Source: Thermoactinomycetaceae bacterium (GTDB lineage: Bacteria > Bacillota > Bacilli > Thermoactinomycetales > Thermoactinomycetaceae). Taken from it: a stretch of 34,872 nucleotides of DNA. This document shows, piece after piece, positions 18,426 through 25,805 of this stretch. The position numbers and the translations under genes are program-made. Location of the stretch: NCBI GenBank assembly GCA_025449475.1, contig JANWJM010000050.1:1-34872 (forward strand). The letters run 5' to 3'. A model generated the notes under the pieces. That model did not search any database. It had not been told where the DNA came from and worked only from the letters and a program-made list of their open reading frames with translations. The number at the start of each line of letters is the position of its first letter. Positions within the stretch are counted from its first letter, which is position 1.

Positions 18426-19094
18426 TTATCTGTTTCCCTTCCATTCTTTATCGCTGCGAATCTTACTGAGATGAACCAATCGTTCTACGGCAATCTGATG
18501 ATCCACTAAATAGGCAAATCGCATACCTACTTCTGACTCATCCCAGCGATCGGGAGGTCGTGAAATCACATCTGCAATTCGTAGTTGGGTTGGTTTCAAA
18601 ACAGAAGCAGCAATAATCGCTTGTTGGTCCCCTTGGCTACCAGCATGAGCCAATCCACGCAATGCTCCCAATACATAGATATCACCGGTAGAGCGAATGA
18701 CACCGCCTGGATTGATGTCACCTACAAAAAGAATATTGCCTTCAAAAGAAAAAATTTGACCTGAACGAACCGTCCCCACTCGCATCTGAATCTCGGATTC
18801 TTGCTCAAGTAAATAAGGTTTTCCATCTGATTCAAAATGCTTGATGATGAGGTTCTTACGGGACGCGAACAGTTCCCGAAGTGCCATCTCTTCCAATTTG
18901 GTAATCTGTCGCTTCCCTAACTTAATCAATACATTCATCTCAGGGCCATCCCATATCTTCGCTGCATGATCATCTTCTAACTTGTGTCGCAATTCACTCA
19001 ATATATCTGAAAAGGGGCGAGAATCGTCGAGATAAAAAAGAAGTCCATCTTTTGTTCCTTTGATTGTGATGCCTGGTTTTACACCGTTTACCAT
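18426..19094 (-). CDS. minC: Septum site-determining protein MinC
   Basis: The 222-aa FtsZ inhibitor has the N-terminal domain (GITIKGTKDGL) and the C-terminal beta-helix that binds MinD (VRSGQIFSFEGNILFVGDIN, GGVIRSTGDIYVLGALRG). The frame opens with a GTG at 19106, but the ATG at 19094 lies eight bases after GGGGTGA and is preferred. In B. subtilis mreBCD precede minC; here radC is next, only 127 bases upstream. Confidence 0.96.
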   Translation of the reverse strand: MVNGVKPGITIKGTKDGLLFYLDDSRPFSDILSELRHKLEDDHAAKIWDGPEMNVLIKLGKRQITKLEEMALRELFASRKNLIIKHFESDGKPYLLEQESEIQMRVGTVRSGQIFSFEGNILFVGDINPGGVIRSTGDIYVLGALRGLAHAGSQGDQQAIIAASVLKPTQLRIADVISRPPDRWDESEVGMRFAYLVDHQIAVERLVHLSKIRSDKEWKGNR

Positions 19095-19221
19095 CCTGAA
19101 CGTCACCCCATCAATTAAAAGATTTCGTGATTTTCCTTCATTTTCCTTCTCCCTGAGACTTTACAGTTCCATCGAAAAAAAAGAGAAAACTGACGAGATG
19201 GTTGATCATCACTTTTCCCTT

Positions 19222-19923
19222 CTATTTATTCCCAGGTATTAGCCCTTTTTCTCTCATACTATAGTACAGTTGATCGCCAATAATGAGATGGTCAATTAAA
19301 TCAATCCCAATCATTTCTCCCGCATTGTATAATCGTTTCGTAATCTCTAAATCTTCTTGACTCGGTGTCGGATCACCACTTGGGTGATTATGAACACAGA
19401 TCACCCCCGCAGCACTGCATCGAATGGCTTCCCGAAAAATCTCTCTCGGATGAACCACGGAACTATTAAGACTACCAATAAAAATGCATTTTTTTTCAAT
19501 TACCCGATTCTTCGTATTGAGAAACATGCAAACAAAATGTTCTTGCTGCAAAAAGCGCATCTCTTCCATGACCAGTTGAACCGCATCTTCAGGAGAACGG
19601 ATGGCATATCTTTCATCCGGTAAAACTTTCATTAATCGTTGTCCCAATTCAATCCCTGCCAAAATCTGTACTGCCTTGGCGGGACCAATTCCATGGATTT
19701 GTGTGAGCTCATGATAAGAGAGATGAGCGATTCCTTTCAGCCCACCCGTCTGGGATAACACGCGCTGAGCCAACGCCATAACCGATTCGCCCATGCTTCC
19801 CGTCCGTAGCAGCAAAGCGATTAATTCAACGTTGGACAAATGTTCGCGCCCTTGTCGAATCATTCGCTCGCGCGGACGTTCTTCCTCAGGTACATCTCTT
19901 AACATCAACTGATTTCCAACCAT
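19222..19923 (-). CDS. radC: RadC family JAB-domain protein (UPF0758)
   Basis: The 233-aa product has an N-terminal helix-hairpin-helix part (LTQIHGIGPAKAVQILA) and a C-terminal JAB/MPN+ domain with the metal motif HNHPSGDPTPSQED. Despite its name, a direct DNA-repair role in Bacillales is doubtful; the biochemical role is unknown. ATG at 19923 follows GAGAGGA. It lies 50 bases after maf, in the conserved maf-radC order. Confidence 0.95.
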   Translation of the reverse strand: MVGNQLMLRDVPEEERPRERMIRQGREHLSNVELIALLLRTGSMGESVMALAQRVLSQTGGLKGIAHLSYHELTQIHGIGPAKAVQILAGIELGQRLMKVLPDERYAIRSPEDAVQLVMEEMRFLQQEHFVCMFLNTKNRVIEKKCIFIGSLNSSVVHPREIFREAIRCSAAGVICVHNHPSGDPTPSQEDLEITKRLYNAGEMIGIDLIDHLIIGDQLYYSMREKGLIPGNK

Positions 19924-19973
19924 TTTATCCTCTCTCCCAAAGTTTCTGGCTGCTCATCTTGTTGAGATTGTTT

Positions 19974-20576
19974 TTATTTTGCAAAATGGACCAATAACTG
20001 ATAACCCATCTGAGCTACCATTTGATTGAGTAGAGGTAATGACATGCCAACCACATTGAAATAACACCCATCGATTTTATCGATGAAACAAGCCCCGATT
20101 CCTTGGATCCCGTATGCTCCCGCTTTATCTAGAGGCTCTCCTGTCTGAATATACCAGTTGATCTGACTTTGGCTTAAAGGTAGCATCCAAACAACTGTTT
20201 TTTGGGTCTTTGTATCCACCCTTTTAATCTCGCCATTGATCACTTCCACTAAAGCAATACCGCTTACCACATGATGAGATCTCCCTTGCAATCGGGTCAA
20301 CATCTGTGCAGCTTCATCCTTATTTTGGGGTTTTCCCAATACTTCCTGATCACATACCACTAAAGTATCCGCACCTATCACAAGGGCATGATCCACTCGA
20401 TCCACAATACTCTTCGCTTTTCGAAAAGCAAGCTCCTGAACAGTCTCCTCCGGTGAGATGGAGTGAGTTAATGACTCATCCGCATTGCTCGGTATGGTTT
20501 CAAAAGAAAGCCCTAATTGCGTCAGTAATTCTTTTCTTCTTGGTGATCCGGAAGCTAGAACCAACTTAATGGTCAT
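19974..20576 (-). CDS. maf: Maf-family nucleotide pyrophosphatase
   Basis: The 200-aa protein has the Maf signature LVLASGSPRRKELL at its N-terminus, IGADTLV and DKAGAYGIQGIGACFI. Family members hydrolyse dTTP, UTP and modified NTPs, and in B. subtilis Maf is linked to septum formation. The ORF opens at 20612, but the ATG at 20576 (MTIKLVLASG) matches the family start, with AAAGG 11 bases upstream. Confidence 0.96.
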   Translation of the reverse strand: MTIKLVLASGSPRRKELLTQLGLSFETIPSNADESLTHSISPEETVQELAFRKAKSIVDRVDHALVIGADTLVVCDQEVLGKPQNKDEAAQMLTRLQGRSHHVVSGIALVEVINGEIKRVDTKTQKTVVWMLPLSQSQINWYIQTGEPLDKAGAYGIQGIGACFIDKIDGCYFNVVGMSLPLLNQMVAQMGYQLLVHFAK

Positions 20577-20658
20577 ATGTATAACTGCCTTTCTACTCAT
20601 TCTACTCAACAAACTGCACTACCAGTGTAGCAAAAAACAACCTTTAAGAAAATCACTT

Positions 20659-21624
20659 TTATCCAGTCCGATTTACCAACTGTTCATAATTGTTAATATA
20701 TCGAACCAATCCCTCTTGGATTTTCCACATTAAAGCAGAGTTAGGATGGAGCTTCGCTTCATTCACACTATGAACAGCTTGATCCAATGCTTGAATCATT
20801 TTCGACCATTTTTCCTTGTCTTCTTTTGATAATTGATTCCCTAATTTTTGTGTCTCTTCCAGTAGCCGTTGATACTCCTCACTTAACTTCGGACTTGGTT
20901 GTAATGAAACCTGATCTTGTCGGGAAATCCCCTGAACCGATAGTTGGCTTAATTCTTGAAATATCCATCTACTCCGTTGAAAAATGGAAGATAAAAGGGC
21001 TTGGTCGATCTGCTTTTGAACGGGGATTGTCTCTTCTTTGATATAGACCTTGATCCCTTTTTCTTGATAATCCTTCGCAAGTGCAATCGCTCCCTTTTGA
21101 TCCACACTTACGCCTAAATAGATCCGATAAGGAGCTTGATTTGACATTACCGCAGCGAATCCTTGTTTTCGAAGAGCAAGCATTTTCTTCTCCGCACCGG
21201 CTTGATGCTGAAAAATACCTGCTTGTAATCGATAGACTTTTAATGGCTGATGCGTGGCTTGATGTTCATTCTTTTGAGGAAAATATAAATGTGAATCAAT
21301 GCTGTTTTTCGAATAAGTCGGTTCATTTGTAAAGAAAATGGATAGAATGGAAGCTCCCATAATGACACCAACCATAATCGCCCCGATGATGGATAATACC
21401 ATCGAGATGATCTCCTGTTTGTTTCGCTTTTTTTTCCTATTGATGGGTTGAATCGCAGAAGAGCGCCAATGCGATTCTTGGGTTGATTTTTTTTCTTTGT
21501 CCTTGCTCGTTGACACAAGATCAAGCGAAGGTGATTCGACTGGGACTGGCGGCGATGGATCGGCGGGGGGTAACAATATTTTCTTCTTTTTATCTCTGGA
21601 GAAGATGGCGATCTTTGGTTCCAT
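20659..21624 (-). CDS. spoIIB: SpoIIB-like SPOR-domain protein
   Basis: The 321-aa protein has a charged, Pro-rich cytosolic N-terminus, a single membrane segment at about 75-97, and an extracytoplasmic SPOR-like domain at about 126-195 (VYRLQAGIFQHQAGAEKKM, AVMSNQAPYRIYLGVS), followed by a helical C-terminal part. SPOR domains bind denuded septal glycans. Position between comC and maf is the same as B. subtilis spoIIB, which helps septal peptidoglycan thinning and targets SpoIIDMP during engulfment. ATG at 21624 follows AAGGAAGGA. Orthology rests on layout and synteny. Confidence 0.82.
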   Translation of the reverse strand: MEPKIAIFSRDKKKKILLPPADPSPPVPVESPSLDLVSTSKDKEKKSTQESHWRSSAIQPINRKKKRNKQEIISMVLSIIGAIMVGVIMGASILSIFFTNEPTYSKNSIDSHLYFPQKNEHQATHQPLKVYRLQAGIFQHQAGAEKKMLALRKQGFAAVMSNQAPYRIYLGVSVDQKGAIALAKDYQEKGIKVYIKEETIPVQKQIDQALLSSIFQRSRWIFQELSQLSVQGISRQDQVSLQPSPKLSEEYQRLLEETQKLGNQLSKEDKEKWSKMIQALDQAVHSVNEAKLHPNSALMWKIQEGLVRYINNYEQLVNRTG

Positions 21625-21661
21625 TCGATTCCTTCCTTTCTAACAATCTGTTGATATTAGC

Positions 21662-22318
21662 TTATGACATGATAGAAAGGATAGAACCATCAATACGCAT
21701 AATCCTGTAAATCAAATCACTTGAGGTATAAGCCAAGGCTATTCCTAAAGCGAGATGTGGGCCGAATGGGATAGGATCCTTTCTCTGAATCTTTCTACCA
21801 ATCATCCAGCGATAAACAATATAAATCGTCCCGCTGATTGTCGCTAACCAAAATGCGAGCAAGATATCAGGAATTCCAACCATTAAGCCCCCAAGACCGA
21901 CTAACTTGGCATCGCCAATTCCCATCCCCTTAGTGATGATCGCGATCAAAAAGACACTTAATCCGCCCACGATCATGGCGATAAAATAATAAACGGATAA
22001 CTGAGGATGAATCCACCAACGAGCAATGCACAAGGCGATGGCAGCGGGATAGGTAAAAATATTGGGGATCAATCCGAACCAATAATCAGTCATCGCAATC
22101 AACAACAGAATCAATAAACAAGGAACAAATAGATAGAATTCGATACTCGTCTTCCATCTCAACCAAGATAATGTTGAAAAGAATAAGAACAGCCCGATCA
22201 TCAACCATCGCCATTTTCGATGAATCAATAGTATCCCTTTCTGTGATAAAACGGCCCAAGATGGAATCCAGTAAGAAATGATTACTCCCAACATGACCAG
22301 CAGTACCATCCCCAACAT
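21662..22318 (-). CDS. comC: A24 prepilin peptidase (ComC position), lacking the Cys-rich methylase domain
   Basis: The 218-aa membrane protein has the two catalytic Asp sites of A24 aspartic peptidases: MTDYWFGLIPN and the GxGD motif (KGMGIGDAKL), plus KDPIPFGPHLALG near the end. It has about seven hydrophobic segments. ComC processes pre-pilins of the competence pseudopilus. The usual N-terminal cytosolic domain with two CxxC pairs is absent; the N-terminus is hydrophobic instead. The ORF opens at 22375, but the ATG at 22318 has GAGAGGAG eight bases upstream and is preferred. It heads the comC-spoIIB-maf-radC run and has a good promoter. Confidence 0.85.
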   Translation of the reverse strand: MLGMVLLVMLGVIISYWIPSWAVLSQKGILLIHRKWRWLMIGLFLFFSTLSWLRWKTSIEFYLFVPCLLILLLIAMTDYWFGLIPNIFTYPAAIALCIARWWIHPQLSVYYFIAMIVGGLSVFLIAIITKGMGIGDAKLVGLGGLMVGIPDILLAFWLATISGTIYIVYRWMIGRKIQRKDPIPFGPHLALGIALAYTSSDLIYRIMRIDGSILSIMS

Positions 22319-22386
22319 CCACTTTTCTCCTCTCACGCATCGGTGTCTTTTGGAAATAAAGGTTATATTTTCCATCTATGGTTGTC

Positions 22387-22415
22387 AGTTTACCAAGAGA
22401 ACGAATGTTTGTCAA
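22387..22415 (-). promoter_or_regulatory. Sigma-A promoter of comC-spoIIB-maf
   Basis: On the minus strand a perfect TTGACA and TAAACT are 17 bases apart, about 70 bases upstream of the preferred comC start and just outside the longer ORF. The 276-base gap from comC to the divergent ParA gene otherwise holds only the ParA promoter region and AT-rich sequence. Confidence 0.65.
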
Positions 22416-22534
22416 TCGATACCGAACATTGCCTCGAGCGTTGGTAAGGATGCAAAGGGGTGATTGCTCCGGAAATCGTTCTTTACTGATTTCGCTGTCA
22501 AAATGGTATTATTAATATATTTACAAAATAGTCA

Positions 22535-22564
22535 TTGATTTTAGAATCGAACTATGATTATTAT
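22535..22564 (+). promoter_or_regulatory. Possible promoter of the ParA-AIPR operon
   Basis: TTGATT and TATTAT are 18 bases apart, about 30 bases upstream of the ParA start codon, in a very AT-rich stretch. Several overlapping -10-like hexamers (TATGAT, TATATA) make the exact box uncertain. Confidence 0.4.
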
Positions 22565-22594
22565 ATACAAAATTACGAAAAGGTGGGAAATACC

Positions 22595-23392
22595 ATGGGG
22601 AAGGTAATCGCCTTTATGAATATGAAAGGCGGTGTCGCAAAAACAACCACAGCTGTTAATATCGGTTATACGCTGGCGATGGAATATCAACAAAAGGTTC
22701 TACTCATTGATGCTGATCCTCAAGCAAGTGCCACCGAATATATTCTTGAGAATGATCAAATTGCTCACGTGATGAAGCCTGAAAACACACTTCTCGCTCT
22801 ATTTGACCGCGATCATGCCAATGAACAAATTATCTTTCCGTTTACTAAACGATTTCACCTGATTCCATCTCATCAGAATTTAATCTATCAGCAACTGGAC
22901 GATCATCCATTCCGCTTAAAAGAGTATATTGACAAGTATCACTTAAAAGAGACCTATGACTTTATCCTAATTGATTGTCCGCCCACACCATCTGGTTATA
23001 CGACGCTTGCCTTGCTTAGCTCTGATTGCTTTTTAGTTCCTTCGACAGTGGAACCCATGGCGATCGATGGCATCCCCAAACTATTGACCGTCGTTCATAA
23101 CTTAAAAAAAGAGCAACAGGTTGACAAGCCTGTACTGTTGGGTTTGCTCTTAACAAAAGTTCAACCGCACCTCAATGTTTATCGAGATACTTATCAGCTT
23201 CTCAAAGAATGGGGCTACGAAAAATATCTTTTTAAAGAAGAATTGAAAAAACGAACGGAGATTTCCAGAGCCGTTCACACTAAGCAAAAAAAAGTAGGAA
23301 ATCAATTTATGCTGAACATGAAAAATGTTCTGATCCAAGAAGAAATTAAACGGATTTCGAGTGAATTTGCACGAAAGGTGGGAGTTCAATGA
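22595..23392 (+). CDS. Orphan ParA/Soj-type ATPase of a putative defence operon
   Basis: The 265-aa product is a ParA-family ATPase with the deviant Walker A KGGVAKTT (residues 11-18), Walker A' LLIDADPQAS and Walker B FILIDCPPT. It has no N-terminal helix-turn-helix domain, so it resembles small type Ib/Soj ATPases. ParA ATPases form ATP dimers that bind DNA nonspecifically or position cargo. No ParB gene or parS-like repeat is nearby; instead it overlaps the next gene by four bases (ATGA) and shares an operon with an AIPR gene. The ORF opens at 22535, but the ATG at 22595 lies eight bases after AAGGTGG and gives the family start. A role as DNA sensor, switch or localisation factor for the AIPR effector is inferred. 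Confidence 0.85.
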   Translation: MGKVIAFMNMKGGVAKTTTAVNIGYTLAMEYQQKVLLIDADPQASATEYILENDQIAHVMKPENTLLALFDRDHANEQIIFPFTKRFHLIPSHQNLIYQQLDDHPFRLKEYIDKYHLKETYDFILIDCPPTPSGYTTLALLSSDCFLVPSTVEPMAIDGIPKLLTVVHNLKKEQQVDKPVLLGLLLTKVQPHLNVYRDTYQLLKEWGYEKYLFKEELKKRTEISRAVHTKQKKVGNQFMLNMKNVLIQEEIKRISSEFARKVGVQ

Positions 23393-23898
23393 ATACCAGC
23401 ACAAAATCCTTGATCCATTTGCTTATTGAATTATTGGATCAGTTAACCATCCACACAGAAAATCATTCCGATCTGTTTCAAGTGAATCGACAACAATGGG
23501 AAGAAGTGAAAGATGAGCTCTTCCGTCTAACGCTTGAAAAACAAAGTCCAGAGGTAAACGATCCAGAAGATCTACGCAGCCAACTATTAACATTATTGCC
23601 CCAATACTTAAATGATCCTAAAAAATTTCCTAAAAAAGAAGATCTTCTACGTTTTGCCCAGTGCTTACAGATCCCTCGACTCAAAAAATTGGGCAATAAA
23701 ACGCGATTTGATCTGATTGGCAACATTCTTGTCGAAATCGCAACGAGACCCGAGTCAGAACTGATTGAAATCGCACAATCTCTTTCGCTGGCGACCCGCA
23801 AAACAAATGCAATACAAGCAAACTCTTCCACATCGACATCGACGCAAACGCCAAAGATTAAAAATTGGTTTGACTTTTACCAATCACTAAAAAGGTGA
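23389..23898 (+). CDS. Uncharacterised helical protein between ParA and AIPR
   Basis: The 169-aa protein is not one I recognise. Residues 1-95 are predicted to be helical and charged. Residues about 100-142 (KKEDLLRFAQCLQIPRLKK onward to LIGNILVEIA) resemble the short helix-loop-helix of SAP or Rho-N type nucleic-acid-binding motifs; this is inference from pattern only. A Ser/Thr/Gln linker follows, then a short tail, IKNWFDFYQSLKR, that could be a docking peptide. The ATG overlaps the ParA stop (ATGA), and the AIPR gene starts four bases after its stop, so all three are probably made together. It might take the place of ParB as ParA's partner, or act as adaptor or antitoxin to AIPR. Confidence 0.75.
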   Translation: MNTSTKSLIHLLIELLDQLTIHTENHSDLFQVNRQQWEEVKDELFRLTLEKQSPEVNDPEDLRSQLLTLLPQYLNDPKKFPKKEDLLRFAQCLQIPRLKKLGNKTRFDLIGNILVEIATRPESELIEIAQSLSLATRKTNAIQANSSTSTSTQTPKIKNWFDFYQSLKR

Positions 23899-23902
23899 TA
23901 CG

Positions 23903-25624
23903 ATGAAGGACCGAATTATCAAGCGACAACTGACCGATTATCGGGACAACTTTCACCTCGATAACTATCATGAATATGAACTGTTTGAGATGTTTTGTTG
24001 CTACTCCATTATTTCGCAATTTGTCAGCGGCGATCAGTTGGAGATCCAAGAAGTTACGGTAGGCGGTAAAAATGATTGTGGAATTGATGGGTTAGGCATT
24101 ATTGCTGGAGGACATGTGATTGACAGTGTAGAAACAATCGATACCCTCGCCAAACAATATCACACCTTGCCTGAAATCAAATTTATCTTTGTCCAAGCGA
24201 AGAGCTCAGATAAATTTGAACAAGGGGAAATCCTAAAGTTTTGGCGTGGTGTAAAGGACTTTTTAAGCCCGGAACCACAATTGACACAAAATAAGCAGCT
24301 CGAAGATAAAGCAGACATTCTTAACTATATACTGGATCATTACCATCTCTTTCGCGCGATCTCCATAAAACTATACTATGTTACGACAGGTACTTACTAC
24401 GCGAATAAAACAGGGCGACTTGAAACCATCAGGAATGAGATCATCAAGGAATTGACTGATTTACATATTACGGATCAAATCGAGATGGAATACGTAGGAG
24501 CTCTCGAACTACAAAAATATTATCAGCAGACCAAAAGACAACCAACTGCCGAGATCCAATTTGACCATCATGTGCTAATTCCGGAAATCGAAGGAATCCA
24601 AGAAGCTTATATTGGCTATCTTCCGCTCCATGAATTTAAAAAACTGATTGTCGATCAAGCAGGCGATTTAAAAAAAGGCGTTTTTTATGACAATGTCCGT
24701 GATTTTAAAGGAGAATCGAATCCCGTCAACTCCGATATTGCTCAAACATTGCAATCAGCCCACCCTGAACAACTCGTCATTTTGAACAATGGCATCACCA
24801 TTGTCGCCAAAAATATTACACAATCTCGAAATACTTTTCGGCTCAGAGATTATCAAATTGTCAACGGGTGTCAAACCAGCCATGTGATTTATTACAACTT
24901 GGATCGAATCCATATCGATAAAGTTGGTATACCCGTAAAGATTATTGCCACAGAAGATGAATCCATTACCAATGAGCTGATCAAAGCAACCAATAACCAA
25001 ACCGAGGTGGAGCGTGAGGAGTTATTAGCACTTTCCGATTTCCAAAAACGCCTGGAAGAGTATTACAATACTTTTACAAAAAAGAGCCAACGTCTCTATT
25101 ATGAACGACGAAGTGATCAATACGCCTATAACAACGACATTGAAAAGGTACGGATTGTCAATATTCGTGATCAAATCAAAAGTTTTTCAGCAATGTTTTT
25201 AAATCTGCCGCATCTTGCCAAAGCCTACTTTGGCAAATTAATCGATCAAATTGAAGGGAAATATTTTGTTGAAAGACATCAATTGATCCCTTACTATACT
25301 TCCGCTTTTGCGCTCTATAAATTGGAGTATCTGTTTCGTAATAAAAATCTCGATTATAAATATCGAAAATTCACTTTTCAGCTGTTGATGTTACTTAAAT
25401 ATGTGGTGAATAAGAAAGACCATCCTCCACTCAACTCCAAAAAAATCGAGGCCTATTGTGAAGAAATGATCAAGATCTTGGATTCACCAGAAGCCATTTT
25501 CTATTTTCTTCAAGCGATTCGAATCATTGAAGAGACTGTAGAAGATATTCATGATAAACAACTGCCTAAAAAACAAGCGTTGACCCAAAGATTGCTTCAT
25601 GTTGCCAAACAGATACAAAGCTGA
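23903..25624 (+). CDS. AIPR (abortive infection phage resistance) family protein
   Basis: The 573-aa product belongs to the AIPR family (Pfam AIPR, PF10592), found in bacterial defence regions and linked to abortive phage infection. Hallmarks are YIGYLPLHEF (about 236-245), NVRDFKGESNPVNSDIAQTL, LNNGITI (about 294-300), IVNGCQTSHVIY and LYYERRSDQY. The N-terminal 150 residues look like a restriction-endonuclease fold: NDCGIDG (Asp62) followed by IFVQAK (Gln98, Lys100), the D-QxK pattern of Mrr-like nucleases. No membrane segments. The ATG at 23903 follows AAAGGTGAT. It is the last and largest gene of the ParA operon and the likely effector. No clear terminator follows, so transcripts may run into ecsA. 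Defence function is inferred from family. Confidence 0.88.
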   Translation: MKDRIIKRQLTDYRDNFHLDNYHEYELFEMFCCYSIISQFVSGDQLEIQEVTVGGKNDCGIDGLGIIAGGHVIDSVETIDTLAKQYHTLPEIKFIFVQAKSSDKFEQGEILKFWRGVKDFLSPEPQLTQNKQLEDKADILNYILDHYHLFRAISIKLYYVTTGTYYANKTGRLETIRNEIIKELTDLHITDQIEMEYVGALELQKYYQQTKRQPTAEIQFDHHVLIPEIEGIQEAYIGYLPLHEFKKLIVDQAGDLKKGVFYDNVRDFKGESNPVNSDIAQTLQSAHPEQLVILNNGITIVAKNITQSRNTFRLRDYQIVNGCQTSHVIYYNLDRIHIDKVGIPVKIIATEDESITNELIKATNNQTEVEREELLALSDFQKRLEEYYNTFTKKSQRLYYERRSDQYAYNNDIEKVRIVNIRDQIKSFSAMFLNLPHLAKAYFGKLIDQIEGKYFVERHQLIPYYTSAFALYKLEYLFRNKNLDYKYRKFTFQLLMLLKYVVNKKDHPPLNSKKIEAYCEEMIKILDSPEAIFYFLQAIRIIEETVEDIHDKQLPKKQALTQRLLHVAKQIQS

Positions 25625-25627
25625 AAC

Positions 25628-25780
25628 CTAAGTCTTTGCTCGTTCCTTTCCATAAGCTTTTTGACCAATGCGCTCCATTTCTTCATAATAGGAAGTACCT
25701 TTTGCTTTGCTTGAAACATTTACAAAACCAAGCTTTCTGATGCCTCCTCGTCGACTCCATGTGATCGCACAAGGAGGCAA
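25628..25780 (-). other. Possible 50-codon micro-ORF or gene remnant between AIPR and ecsA
   Basis: A minus-strand frame runs from a TTG at 25780 to a TAG at 25628 and would encode 50 residues of natural-looking composition, with segments such as GIRKLGFVNVSSKAKGTSYY and EEMERIGQKAYGKERAKT. There is no ribosome-binding site before the TTG and no ATG except near the end, so it may be the tail of a decayed gene rather than a working one. It occupies most of the 181-base gap, which otherwise holds an inverted repeat before ecsA. I do not recognise the family. Confidence 0.25.
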
Positions 25781-25790
25781 TCAAATGTGA
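25738..25790 (+). promoter_or_regulatory. Inverted repeat covering a strong ribosome-binding site and an ATG-TGA minimal ORF before ecsA
   Basis: TGATGCCTCCT (25738-25748) and AGGAGGCAATCA (25772-25783) are complementary with one bulge. The right arm is the strongest Shine-Dalgarno sequence in the area (AAGGAGG), yet the ATG it serves (25785) is followed at once by TGA. The real ecsA start, with its own weaker AAGAGG site, is 15 bases further on. In RNA the hairpin would mask the AAGGAGG. Confidence 0.35.
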
Positions 25791-25805
25791 ATAAGAGGCG
25801 ATCCC

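Noticed and set aside
22086-22415. Minus-strand 109-aa ORF overlapping comC in another frame
   Set aside because: I checked whether it could be the missing N-terminal part of ComC joined by a frameshift. It has no CxxC pairs or prepilin-peptidase motifs, so it is a shadow.
23389-23898. Calling the 169-aa protein a ParB
   Set aside because: No ParB/Spo0J motifs (such as the Arg-rich box or the central helix-turn-helix) can be seen, so only a loose SAP-like resemblance is reported.
22376-25805. Attachment sites or direct repeats flanking the ParA-AIPR block
   Set aside because: Only a 10-base AT-rich match (ATTTACAAAA) was found by eye, and there is no integrase, tRNA or transposase nearby, so I do not call a mobile element.
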